From assembly GCA_026413225.1 (NCBI GenBank), contig CM048552.1, positions 63,379,001 through 63,443,000 on the forward strand: DNA of 64,000 nt, read 5' to 3'. Made by a program: the position numbers and the translations under genes. Source of the stretch: Otis tarda. Taxonomy: Eukaryota > Chordata > Aves > Otidiformes > Otididae. Positions 1-12,100 of this stretch are shown piece after piece; position 1 is the first letter of the stretch, and each line of letters starts with the position of its first letter. Under the pieces are notes generated by a model. That model had not been told where the DNA came from and searched no databases. It saw nothing but the letters and a program-made list of their open reading frames with translations.

Positions 1-2917
1 ATCACTCTAGTGTGTCCAGCCTATGCTGAGTCCATCAGTTAGGCAGGTCTTGGGCACAGCCACCCCTGTCCTTGCTGAGCAAATTTAAGCCAGCTTTTCC
101 AGAGGCTAAACAAAGCTTAAACCAAACCACAGAATTCCATGGCTAAAATGCAAAACTGTGCTTCACATGCAGTTCCCATATAAGCAGCAAGTTATAATTT
201 TTTCAGACCTTAATTTAAACAAACAAATAAAATGTCAAAGCCTTCACGTATGTATAGATTCATCTTTCTCCCTTTATTATTTTAAACAAAAATCTCAGGA
301 TGGTTCATGCATATTATGGATCCTAAAGTTAAAAATACCCCTTTTAGCTATTAAGGCCTTAGAATAGTTTGTCAACATCTGGATCAGACACTTAACTGTC
401 TTTTTGGGGAAAGCTGAAGGCATAGCCTCTGACTTATCTCTGGAGGAATGCAGCCTGAGACTTAATGCTAAGAACATGCTGGCCATTCAAAAGATTTGGC
501 AGAATTTCAAAGGAGCTCCCTTTTACAAGTTTTCTTAATTTTTTTTTTTCCTTAGAAACTACTATTATCACTGGTGCTGTGTTCCTGTAAAAGCGGTAAA
601 TTTTTATACTTAACGCTTTTTGCTGAATGAAGTGCCAGAAAATGTGTAAGATGTTTCCAAGTGTACAGAGAATGTCAGGCAACAACATTTAAATTTTGTA
701 TATCTACTTTGGTTTTAGGTATTACGTAAAACAAGGTATTGCAAGTATTATATATATTTTAGCATAATTTTGTGTGAAATGAGAACATCCTTTGATATAG
801 CTCTGAGTGTTCCAGCAAATAAATTGTGCTATGTCCATTCTCATGAAAGGAACAGTTACATTTCTGGCTACCCAAAGCTGATAATGGCATTCTCTGTGAC
901 AGAGCCACTGTATTTTTTACCTCGGATGATATGAGGAAGAGGGACAGCACACCAGGCTGTGACAAGCATAACCTCTTCCTCCTCTTTGTGAATGAAGGCA
1001 CCACCACTCATTAGAGTACAATGCATTTAAAAAAAATCCCTCTTCTCTCCTTTCCTGTTGCAGAAAACTGTCTCTTGATGTGCCTTACTGTTTCCTTTCA
1101 GGGGAGGGAAGAAGCCGGTAGCTTGCCCACAGGAGTGGCCGACACCACAGGCTTCACTAAGGAAAGTCAGAAATGCACTTAGAAAATCAGGGGAGTGATG
1201 AGCAAGTTGCATTGTGGACTCCAGGTGGTAACTATGTTTTACCCTATAGCCTGAATGGGGAACTCTTTTCCTCCTGTAGCGCTACTGGCTACCTTGGATT
1301 CTTACACAATTTGTTAACTGTCAATTTACCAATTTGTCTTTGTAGCATCCTCCTCATTTATTCATGGTGAACAAAAAATCTGTTTATTCTGACCAGGTGC
1401 CGTACATGGAAGGATATCCGAGTATCTTTCTGACATAAGATTACCTGCTTTTGGAGACTGCCAGCCTGAAAGCAAGATCATAGGAAAACAGACCCCCAAG
1501 CCCACCATTGGGTTTGGTGATTCTCCAAAGACAGGCATATCAGAGAACAGACGTTTTTCTCATCACAACGCCTAGAAAGGGTGGCTTGTCACAAAAAAAA
1601 AAAAGTCTTCCTTTTTGCACTTTGGACTTCTGTAAGTCATTCCTCCTCTAAGGGAGTGGCCTATGTATTCCAAGCGGTATGTACGCCCTGACTGTAGAAG
1701 ATCTACATTTACCTGAAGCCCAAGCTGGAGGGTTCCAAGTTGTCTTATCAGGTTTTTCTCAAGCGCCTCTGATGTCACTGGATCCCTGCCTTGCCCCCTA
1801 CAGCAGTTTTGGCAGGGAGTAGCAAAACTGTATCATATGCATGAGGACTTCTTCCCTATGCATCTCTGCAACTGACATTCCAGGGAACACTTGCAAGAGT
1901 CAGTTGTTAATAATGGAAACTGCAGTGGATAATTTACATTGAATTTTAGCATGTACATTTTATTTGCTGCTGTTGTTTCATTTCTTTTTTTTAACATCCA
2001 GCTAGTGTCTAGCTCTCCTTCCCCATCTTTCATGTAATGTTGACATAGAAAGGTAAGACGTATGACAGCATCACGTAACTACACTTCCTATTTGATGTGG
2101 TCCTTGACCTTAAAGAAATGTGCTTTTCTGGCACTGCTCTGGAAGAAACACAGCAGGGCGGAAAGTTCCCAGAAATGAGCAGCGGAAGCCTTTTTGGGGC
2201 TGTATTTAATTTCCCTGTAGGCTTGTATTAGCGGGACATAACCTGTGCCTGTGCTGTCACTTGAGGGGCTCATTCCCAGGGCATTTCTCCTGACCTTCAT
2301 TCTTGTTCTTCACCTCCTACTCTATCATATGGCCCATGCCCTCACTTAACTAATTCCTTTCTCTGTCATTTGCATCTTGAAAGTAGCTACAACCTGATGC
2401 CCCTCTGCCAGGCTCTAGACCTTGTGCCCTGTGAATCACTTTTGTTACTCCCAGCCCCTCTGTTGCTCCACTCTGGATTGCCCCATGACACCTTCGCCAG
2501 CCTCAGACTGCAACACTCAGCACTACAGGTGCTGACTCCTTGCAGTCCCACAGAAAGAGCCAGCCCCCTTTAGATGCCTTTGGGGCAGAAACTCAGCACT
2601 AGGGTTGTGTTTCGTATGAAATACCAGGGTAGCTCTTGGTTGCGGAGTTGGGTCTGTCAGCAGGGGTCACAGAAGAACAACTTAACGGAGGTGGACTAGA
2701 AGAGTAACTCCAGAAAGAAAGGCATGTAAAGGACTGAGCCATGAAAAGGCACTCTGGCTGCAATGAAAAGGAGATTAAAGACTTCTCCAGGCATCATAGT
2801 TCCACTTGTCACAACTGCACTCAGGCACCCAAGCTCCAGCACACTGACTCATACCTATAAGACACAGAGCAGGTCTGTGAACTGCTCAAGGGCCTGCTTA
2901 CCCACTCTGCAGCTTCC
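1..2917. other. 3' flank of the minus-strand VWA/DUF4537 gene; no gene recognised
   Basis: No exon, recognisable repeat or long plausible reading frame is seen. On the minus strand this region would begin with the 3'UTR of the gene whose stop is at 2918-2920. AATAAA hexamers on that strand lie at about 1959-1964 and 1356-1361, so the transcript could end near either, but nothing decides between them. The short open frames here look like chance frames in AT-rich DNA. Confidence 0.4.
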
Positions 2918-3109
2918 TTACGCTAGCAGTGATGCGCGGAGCATCAAAAGATTCTGTTCTCTGAGGTACTGCTGGAGATCACAGAGTTTTTGACCTTCTT
3001 TTTCCATCTTCTGGCATGAACGGTCTCTGCTCTGGAACGCTCTCCCTTTAGCAGCCTGGTGCTGTTTTTGTTGCCTGTCCTGCTCCCATGATTCTTGTTC
3101 CAACATTTC
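2918..3109 (-). CDS. VWA/DUF4537 gene, last exon (coiled-coil C-terminus)
   Basis: The helical frame EMLEQESWEQDRQQKQHQAA runs to MLRASLLA and a TAA at 2918-2920. Exon 10 ends in phase 0. The acceptor that keeps this frame is acag at 3110-3113, which has a weak pyrimidine tract. The stronger-looking acceptor (tttctcag, exon from 3139) would put the exon in another frame with a stop after 27 codons. An extra small exon in between is also possible. Confidence 0.5.
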   Translation of the reverse strand, partial: EMLEQESWEQDRQQKQHQAAKGRAFQSRDRSCQKMEKEGQKLCDLQQYLREQNLLMLRASLLA

Positions 3110-6100
3110 CTGTCGTGATTGCATTCTGCTCCTGAGAAAATCCTACATAAGCATAACAACATTTGCAATTGTACAGTCAGCTTTCATGCTGAATTTCATC
3201 CTCAGTTATCACTGGCAGAAGTCAGAAATGGGTATAATCTATGGAAATTCATTCCTTGCATGCAGAAAGACTCCTTCTGCCACAGAGATGGAGAATTTTA
3301 CTTCCCATCTTTCATCTCTATTCATGTGTCAAAAAATACTACCCTTCATTTATTTATCTCTAAATGCTATCATTATATTGGATATAAAACAAGTGAAAGA
3401 CAAATACTCTGGATGGTGCCACTGCTGGAAACATGGTGGTACAGGAAAAACATTTTTGGAATTGCCCTTACCAGCCTTTCTTTCTCTTGTTCAAAGCTCT
3501 TTTCATTGCGTTCTGCCTGCAACTCCTCTCTCTGCAAACGCTGTGTCTTTAAGAACTGCAGCCTCTGACTTGCCTTCCTCTTCTCCTCCTCTGACAAGAA
3601 GGATTCCTTCCTGCTCCTCTCTGCGCTAGCAGCCTGGAGCAGTGCCATGTGCTGCAAAGCTCTGTCTTTGTGCTCCAGCTGTTTCTCCAGCTCTTGCAAT
3701 GTCCTCTGACGCAATCGCTGCCTGTTTCCAAAACAAAATTTCTCAGAAAGAAAAAGACAGTACATAAGACACAAAGCAGATATTCTGGCAATCTGTGTTC
3801 AGTTAATATTCCAGGACTCTTTGTTCGGTTATGAGGGTTAAACTTGTGTCCTAAACAGAGGTGGCAAAACCCTCAAATAGGCTGGTGTCTGACATCAGCT
3901 AACTGCAGTCGTCTGTTCACCTGACCACATAACCTGGTGCAGCCGTGTGTTCTTGCCATGAAGAAGAGGATCCAGGGAACTAGATTGTGCGGAGAGGGCT
4001 GTAGGACTAATCTGGATAAGTGGGTGGCTATGTGTATTGGTAGTGGAGCCACAGGGGCAACAGAAGAGATGGAAGGAGGTGGGCATGGGAGCAAGGGCTT
4101 GCTAAGCTTAAGTGGACTGTGGGACCAGGAGCAGGGAACAGGGAGCCAAAAGGACTTTGGGTCTAAGGATGAGAGTGAAGGGAATTTGCCCTTGGAGGGA
4201 ATGCTAAAGGCAATGAGTGCATGCGTACCCACTCACCCATACCTCGAGCATCAATTTTATTCCCATTAGGAAACCACCATGACTGTGCTGCAGAGACTAG
4301 AATAAGGCACAACGTGTGATGTTCAGAGATTGAATGAGAGCACCAGAGAGTGGTCAGTACAACCTTCTAACGTTTACTACAAAAACCAGTCAGCTCCTAG
4401 GTATCACCTCTGGTTGTCCCTGCGCAGCTGGCGTCGGATGCACTCTGCCTCTTGCTGCTGCTTCCTCTTCAGCTGCCTCTGTTCCTCTTGCCACCTTTTG
4501 TGCTCAATCTTGGCTCTGTTGAAGTCCATCTCTTTCCCTCTCTCCTGAGATGCACCATTAAGGATTGACTTCTAAGTGAAAAAAAACCCAACAAATCAAA
4601 CCCTTAATCTCATCAGTATATTTTTCTAATGAAAACCGTAAATGTACAAAACCAGAACAGCTTACTCTTCTAATGTCACTGCTGAGCTCTGGAAGCCCCA
4701 CTGGCTCATGAATACTATAGTGTCACTTCCCATCCATGAAAACACTGAGTATAATGCTAAAACCCGTACAAAAGATGAGGCTTAACCAAAAAACGGGTGC
4801 CTGAAAATCCAATTTAATAGTTCTTCATAGGTCAGTAGGCTGTGCTGTTCTGGTTGTTTGGTGTTGAGCCAATGCTTAAAACTGCCCAATCTTTGTGTCA
4901 GCTTCTGGATTGGATGGAAAATGCAGGTTCTGACCACAAATCATATTACAGATTCCTTATTAGATTTTATTAGAAAAAGAAATATCTGCCTCCCTCTGGC
5001 TAAACACAAAATCTTCCTGGAGTTCTGTGCAAGTGTACTAACTGTTCACTTCCTATTGTCTGAGATTTCTACCCACGGTGAAGAGGTCTTCTTGTTTTCT
5101 TCAGTAGTAGCTGCATTTCAATGCTGGGCAGCGTTCCTAACGTGCATTTTTAAATGCACTGTGCTGTGTAGAGAGATGAAAGAGCACCTACAAGGCTTCT
5201 TTTCACAGCCATAGTGCAGTATTTATTTCTTTTGTACTCCTTACAGTGCCCTGTGTGAGGGAAGGAGCAAGGAAACATGCATTCCAGTTTACATCGCTAG
5301 CACTGTTTGAGGCTGGAACAAAGTTTCCACGAAATATTTTCCTCTCTCAAATGCATTTTGTCTTCTCCTATTCACAGCTGCAATTAGCATGTTCCTGCCA
5401 TTAGCTGCTCCTCTGCAGAGTATCTCCTTCCAGTTCTTTCCTGAGGATATCTCTAATACCACAAGCTGGCTAAACACTACAGGACCTTCAAATAATGTCC
5501 CTGCCAGTCTCATGTAGTATTTTGACTGATTTCTCTCCACACATCGATCTGTATGGCTTCCTAGGGGCAGTAAATACCTCTGTTCTGCAGTGTATTGCTA
5601 TTCTTTGCAAAAACTGTACCTTGTGGGTTGTTTGTGTTTAATGACATACAGAGGGAGAGATCAAATAAAGAATCAAAGGTGTTTTATATGTGGGAGGTGA
5701 ACAAATATTCTCTAGCAGGTAAAGGACTGGCCTAAGAATTAGGACACTTGAAGTTCCACCCCAGCCCTGCACTCCCTGCTGTGGGATTCAGCTGACTACC
5801 TAGACTTCCTCTTTTTTGCTTTCAGTATCTGTGAAAGAGGAGTAATTTTTTTTGCTATCTAGTAGAGCTGACTGAGAGGTTTATTTAGAAAAGATTAGAT
5901 GTAAAATAAAAAAACTCTATCAAAAATGCTGACTAAAAATACCAAAGTGCCCTGTTCCTTCACGACACTGATTCCCAAGTGGAAACCTTTTGTTTCTTTT
6001 TATGCAAAGCCATTATTCTACAGAGGCATAATTTTTGTTGCAGTAAAAACCTTTGAGAAGGAAGTAAAAGGAGACTATGTTCTCACATGACATGAACAAA

Positions 6101-9100
6101 TCACTTGACCCTAATAGCTAAATCTAGCTTGGACCAAATACTTACTGCAGTGCTTCTGTCTTTTAGAAGATTCAGAAGATTTGTGGATCTCCTAGCCTGG
6201 ACACTGGAGCTACTGTGTGGTCTCTGTACACGTAGAGCTGATTTGATGGTCAGGCTGTCTTTCTCTAGTGATTGATTCACTCGGTCAAAGAAGCTTTGGC
6301 GGCTGAAAGGAACCAAAGCACTGGTTCCCAGGGAAGGGCTCCTTTGGGAATGTTGGATTGGAGCTTCTGCCACTCTGTACTCAAAAAGACCTTTCAAATA
6401 AATTGGGGCAGGGACATAAGAGGTTATAGACAGATTATAAAAAGAAACCAAATGAGAAAAAAAAAGTCTTCTCATATAAAATATATTCAAGCAAGACTTT
6501 TATAACTTAGTATCAACATTTTCTACTGAGGAAGTGGGGCATTTTTTAGTCTCCACAAAACAGGTCCCAGCTTTCAAAAAAAAAAAAAAAAAAAAAAAAG
6601 CTTCCAATTGCAGTCACGCAAGAGTTTTGCCTGGTAACACAAGATACTGACTGCACTTAACAGCTACCTCAGGCTAGGGGACAGTTTACATAGTACTTTG
6701 CAGACAGACATGAGCTGCTTCTGCCAATGCTCTGAGACAATCACAAGTTATAAATTTCTTGATAGGGCAAAGCCTGAGCTATACATCCTGCTGAGAGACA
6801 GGAGGATAAATTAGCTTGGGAACAACACTGTGCTAACACAGCTTTTGGGTAACTGAGAACATGGACAGAGTTTGCTTACAGCTTTCTGCTAAAGACAGTG
6901 AGGACCTGAGTGGCAGTTGTTGCATGGAATGATGCTGGAACACTAGCTGGGAAGAAATGTGCACTCCTGTTTGACTTGTCATTCTCCCTCTACCAGCAGT
7001 GACACAGCAAAGCAGTAACACTTGGAGAAAGCTTTGGCCTTTCAGAGTCCTCACTTAAATGCTTGCAATTGTGACAAAACTAGCTTAAATAAGAACAGGA
7101 ACAATTTGAATAAAATCATGATCCAACCCCTTTCAGATGATACGGGAACAAAAGTTTACTCAACAACATTTGAAAACAGTAATTTTCAGCACAGATAAGA
7201 GAAGCAGTGTTCTGCAGAACAGTCCTGGTGAAATATTTTTGCTATAGGCAGTCATAGTTAATGTTACAGATTAATTTTTAAAGTAAGGAAATTCTACAAT
7301 AAATAATATTTACAGTGAGCATTACGATAAAGGTTAAGAAAACACAAAAGCTGCTCCTGCAGTAGCTGTAAAAGCCAAAAAAATCCAACTTCCACCTGAA
7401 AGTACTTTCACCTTGAGAAGATGAACAACTTCTCAACCCATACTACTATTAATACCTACATATAATGACAGCACATTATGGTGGCTATATTCAGCATGGC
7501 ATTATGGCATTTTCTTTTGAAACATCAAGAACTATGGCAACAGATCTTAGAGATGAAGGCCTGCTGCACTGATATTGTGTGGCAAGTCTTATGTTTGGAT
7601 GAAACAGCTACAATTTCAATACCATGATCGTGTTTAACATCAGCCTCAGTTTCAGCATCCTGCTGTCTGCTGTCTGCTTCTTCCTTGTGGACTGTCTCCA
7701 TTAACCAGCTGTCTGTGTTGACAGCGGTATCAACCATAGCATGAGCCATCTCCCTCTTAGGACTCTAGAAATAACAAGAAATGCAATCATAATCCAGACC
7801 TGATAAGGAAAAGAAGAGGTTAGTATCATGTACTTACAGCGTAAGATCTTAAGTTGCAACTGAAGTTTGAGAGAGAAGGAAAACAACTCTGGAGGAGTTC
7901 TTTACTAAAGAAACAAAGAACTCTTAAACAGAGTAATTTCTGATCACTTTGTGGGTTTCTCTACATCTTCAAATGACCTAAAAATTGGCAGTACTTCTGC
8001 CTGGAAGGGTCCAAACAGGTACAAAAGAGATCAGGCCAGATGATCTCTGGCTGAAAGACAGTCGCATTTCTGGCACATGCCAGAAATTAGGATTCTAACT
8101 TTTGCAGATCGATGGAGAAAAGCTTAGCAGTAGCTGGTGCACACTAACCTCCTCCTTACTGATCCTCATCCAGTGCCCTGTTCACAGGCACCACATCAAC
8201 TACCGAGGATCACAAAAGTTTCTTTCAGTCTTTGATTGGGAGAGGTGACACCTCTAACAGAGTGGAAAAATATCCTAGTAGAATTACGCCAGGGACTGCC
8301 TTGGTGTAAAGTCTTCTGTCTGACACTTTTTCCTGCCTTTACCGCTTTCACCCAGAGGCAGGATGTAGAGGGACTGGGCTATAGGTGACACTTCTCATAG
8401 TCTGCATCTGTGGAAGAGGTTCTAGGAGTCTGCTCCAGCCCGTGACGATGACAGCTTCTAGCTCCTTCCCCGGTCAACAGATCAGGAAGACAGTGCAGAG
8501 CAAAGTCTCTCCATTCTTTACCAGGCATACTTAAGGGGCAGGCCTAAAACCTCTAGTAATTTTTTGGTACCAAGAGTAGAAAACTTGAGGTAACAAAGCA
8601 GACGTTATACAAATAGCAGACCACATGTTAACAGAAGAGCCAGAGTGAAGCACTTTTTACCTTCTTAGGTTCTGTAACCTCACTGTCCTCTTCCAAACAA
8701 GACTGAACATCTTTTGGAACATTTTCTGTCTTCAATCTCTTATCTTCCTTTTTCTCTTCCTCTCTGGAAAGACTTTCTGAAGATGAAATCCTCACTTCAG
8801 ACAGCTGTTCTTCTATTTTTTTTCTGAGCTCTCCTCTAGGCAGGCTTGTTCCTGGGATGGAGGCAACTTCCTGCTGCACTTTGCACCCTGTAGGCCGTGT
8901 GGGTTCCCAGGCTGCAAAGCAGCAATGGGGAAGTGAGGTACACCTACAGCTGCACTTAGCACACGGCTGAGTCGAATACAGAGCCCTTGGCCAGTAGTCC
9001 AGGTCTGAGTGACCCTGTCTGTAATGGCCTGAGGCTCTATACCCCGGTGGCACGATGTATGGGTAATCGAAGCTTGAATCTACCACCAGCTGCCTGGCTG

Positions 9101-12100
9101 CTAAAGGCATCTGCAGTTCTAGGATGATGCGTTCGCTTAAGGGCAGAGGGATCCGCAGAGCTTGGTCAGAAGACACCTCCTTGGTCTGCCCATTCCAGAA
9201 ATTCACAAGCACTCGCCTTCTGTTGTCTGCTGTGCATATTAAAAAAAAATAAAAAAAATTAAAAAAAGAAAGAAAAAAAAAGAAAAAAAGGCAAAGAATA
9301 TATTAGAAGCATGTCAACTTGGGTGACTTATATCTTAGAAAACAGGAGATAGAAGTAACAGCTTGTGTTTCAGACAATTTTATAAAAACTTCCCTGATTT
9401 TTTCTTTATAGGTTTAAAATTTGACCTTCTTTTGAACTTCCTCTGAAGAGACAGCAGATAGCAAAATTCTTGCTCATCACAGTGAGCCAGGATTTTACCC
9501 TGCAAAAGCTGGAAACTAGACTAACAGTTAATCAGGTGAATACTCATGAGGGTCAGGAACATTCTTCTTGTGTTGGGAGGATGTGCCCCGCCCCCCCCCC
9601 CAACTTTTTATGAAGTTTCTGCTCACAGAACAAAGCAAAGGCTAATCCTGGGAGCTGTATTAACTCTGGCACTGAAAAAAAAACAGGCTGTTTATTGCCA
9701 ACAACAAAAACAAAAGATGAGGAAAAGAACTCAAGCAGCTGGTGGTGAATTCTCCCTGACTGAGACTTTCTCTTCTCTATGTAGCGACTAGCGACCGTGG
9801 TTGGACTAGCACTGTTAAGAAAGCCAATACCCCGTACCTAAATGTGCCTCCTTGTTCTCCATAACCTTTAGCACAGTGGCTGGGCCAAAACGTTCAGCTC
9901 TAGCCTCCCATGGTGCCAAGACCCTGTCTCCTGGAGCAAGAGGCTGTTGCCCGGCGTCTTCATACTGGAGAACGTCGTAGAGAGGCGTTTCCTGCATGCG
10001 AAGCTGTACCTTGCCTTTCAGAGCATGACTTTTGTCAAACTCAATTAAAAAGCGTTCCCTGGAGCCCTACAAGAGTAAAACATGCGGTTTGCGAGACAGA
10101 CATCTGGGTCCAATTAACGGCCAAACATAAGTGCTAAGAGGGAAGTGGCAGAAATCCCAGGAAGTGGAACGTGATCTGGGAACACAGCTTTCCTCTTCTA
10201 CCAGGTTTTTCATTGTACATCTTGAACTATAAAAGTAATTGAAAAACTGGGGCTTAAGGGGCTGACAGCCTTTCTCTTCCTTTCACTTTGGACTTAGATT
10301 TTAGTAAGAACACAAATGACACGCTAAGGCACAACTTTACAAGGAAAATCTCCCATCAGAAAGACCGGCCAACAGAAACTGCTGTGTATGATGCAGCTCG
10401 TTACATAGTAATCAAAAGGATAACAAACCAGTAAAATGTCATAACTAAATTTACATGCTTTAAATGTCCTAAATTTAAATGCTTGAATTTAAATCTCCAG
10501 CAATGGGTGTGGGGCAGATCTATTATCAAAATCTCAGCCTTCTCTGCAGATCTATGAGCGCACTTACTTACACAAATAATGCTGTCAGGCCCAACTCCAG
10601 CTAACGTCACTAGTGCCATTAGCTGTCCCCATCTGTTCCACCCCACACTGGAGCTTACAGCTGTCCTCAGCTATACCAGCAGCACTATTTATTTATCTAA
10701 CCTGCAAACTGGGAAATGCACCCGATTTTTAAAGAAAGCCTGCAGAGGGGATTTTCTGTCTGGCTTCCAAAATAATCTCACAAATCCCAGAAACCCAGAA
10801 GGAAGAGAACGAGCAAAGCTCTCAGTTTGGTAAGGAGAAGGTGCTCCCTGGAGGCAGACGTTTTGGATTACTATTACTAATGCTGTTTAACTAATTGACT
10901 TTGCTGTTAGACTGGGTGGAAGTAGACAATAGGGATAAGGGACCCGGTTTTTTATATTGTCTCTGAATAACAACTTATTATAACTGCTAAAATGTATTGA
11001 TTTCCGGGCTGCTTCTGCTTACAGGACTCCTCACAGTACACAGCCAGTCATCTTGAGGAAAGATATGAAAATAGGATGTGGAGAGAGAATAGAAGTGTAT
11101 CACAGGAGAGCCCTCCTACAGCAAAGTCGTGGGACTGGCAAGGCATGGGAAGAACAGGAAGAAGACACACAGATCCTAGGGAGAGCCTTTTCAAGCATAG
11201 TTCCCAATAAATAGCTACCTTCACCTCTTGGACAATGTGGCCTAGGTAGTAATAGCCATCAGCCTCTCTCCTTGCCAACACACGAGCCCCTCTCATGAAA
11301 CTGGAAGCCTCTGGGGATGAATCAACAAAATTCCTTTTTGCTGAGCATATCAAGGGCATATAAAGGGAATCCGAGTTCCATGCACAAACAGGAAAGCTGT
11401 AGAAAACAAAAAGACAAGAAGTAATGAAGACCTTGGCAACAGAACTCCTGCAACTTACTGCAATGCAAACAAACTCAATCCACACGGGATACTCACTCCA
11501 CCCCACCATAATTGTATTTGTTTCCTAGCTTTTTTCTTCTCTGCATTTCCAGTGACCCATCTATAGATTTTGAACTTACCGTGTTACTGGACATCTTGGC
11601 AGCAGAGAGCCACAGAGATCTTTATTAGCTGTGTGACAATACTGGACATGTGAGATGGACATGGAGCTTACCTGAAGAGGGGAAGGAGGAGATGGAAGCA
11701 GAAGATAAGCATGATTTTTTTAGCACTTAAATCCTTAAACAGGAATATTATTTATAAAATTGAAATTTACTTTCCAGTATATTACTTCTCTCTTTGTTTT
11801 AATTATTTCACCATATCTTGTGGTATTATGCTGTTTATCTGTATCACAAATGTTTTTGATTTTAAGAAATCAAGCTTGGAAAGAAGAAATATTAAAAATA
11901 TTAGAAAATAAAATACAAGAACTGTGTGATAAAAAAACCCTTGTGTTTCACCTGCTTTCCTGCTATCACCTGCTATCCAAACTCCCCAAGCAAACAAGAG
12001 CTGTAAGGTTGATAAAAGGATCTGAAGTCAAGGAAGAACCAAGAAGGTGGAGATTGAGTCTGGGAAGACAAAGCTGACTCTGCAGATCCAAGCCAGCAGT

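Noticed and set aside
3873-4269. 110-119 residue open frames on both strands
   Set aside because: Within the intron between exons 9 and 10 of the VWA/DUF4537 gene; low-complexity, no splice or domain support.
6576-6599. Poly(A) run as the tail of a processed pseudogene
   Set aside because: No cDNA-like text precedes it and no target duplication flanks it; it is treated as a simple repeat.
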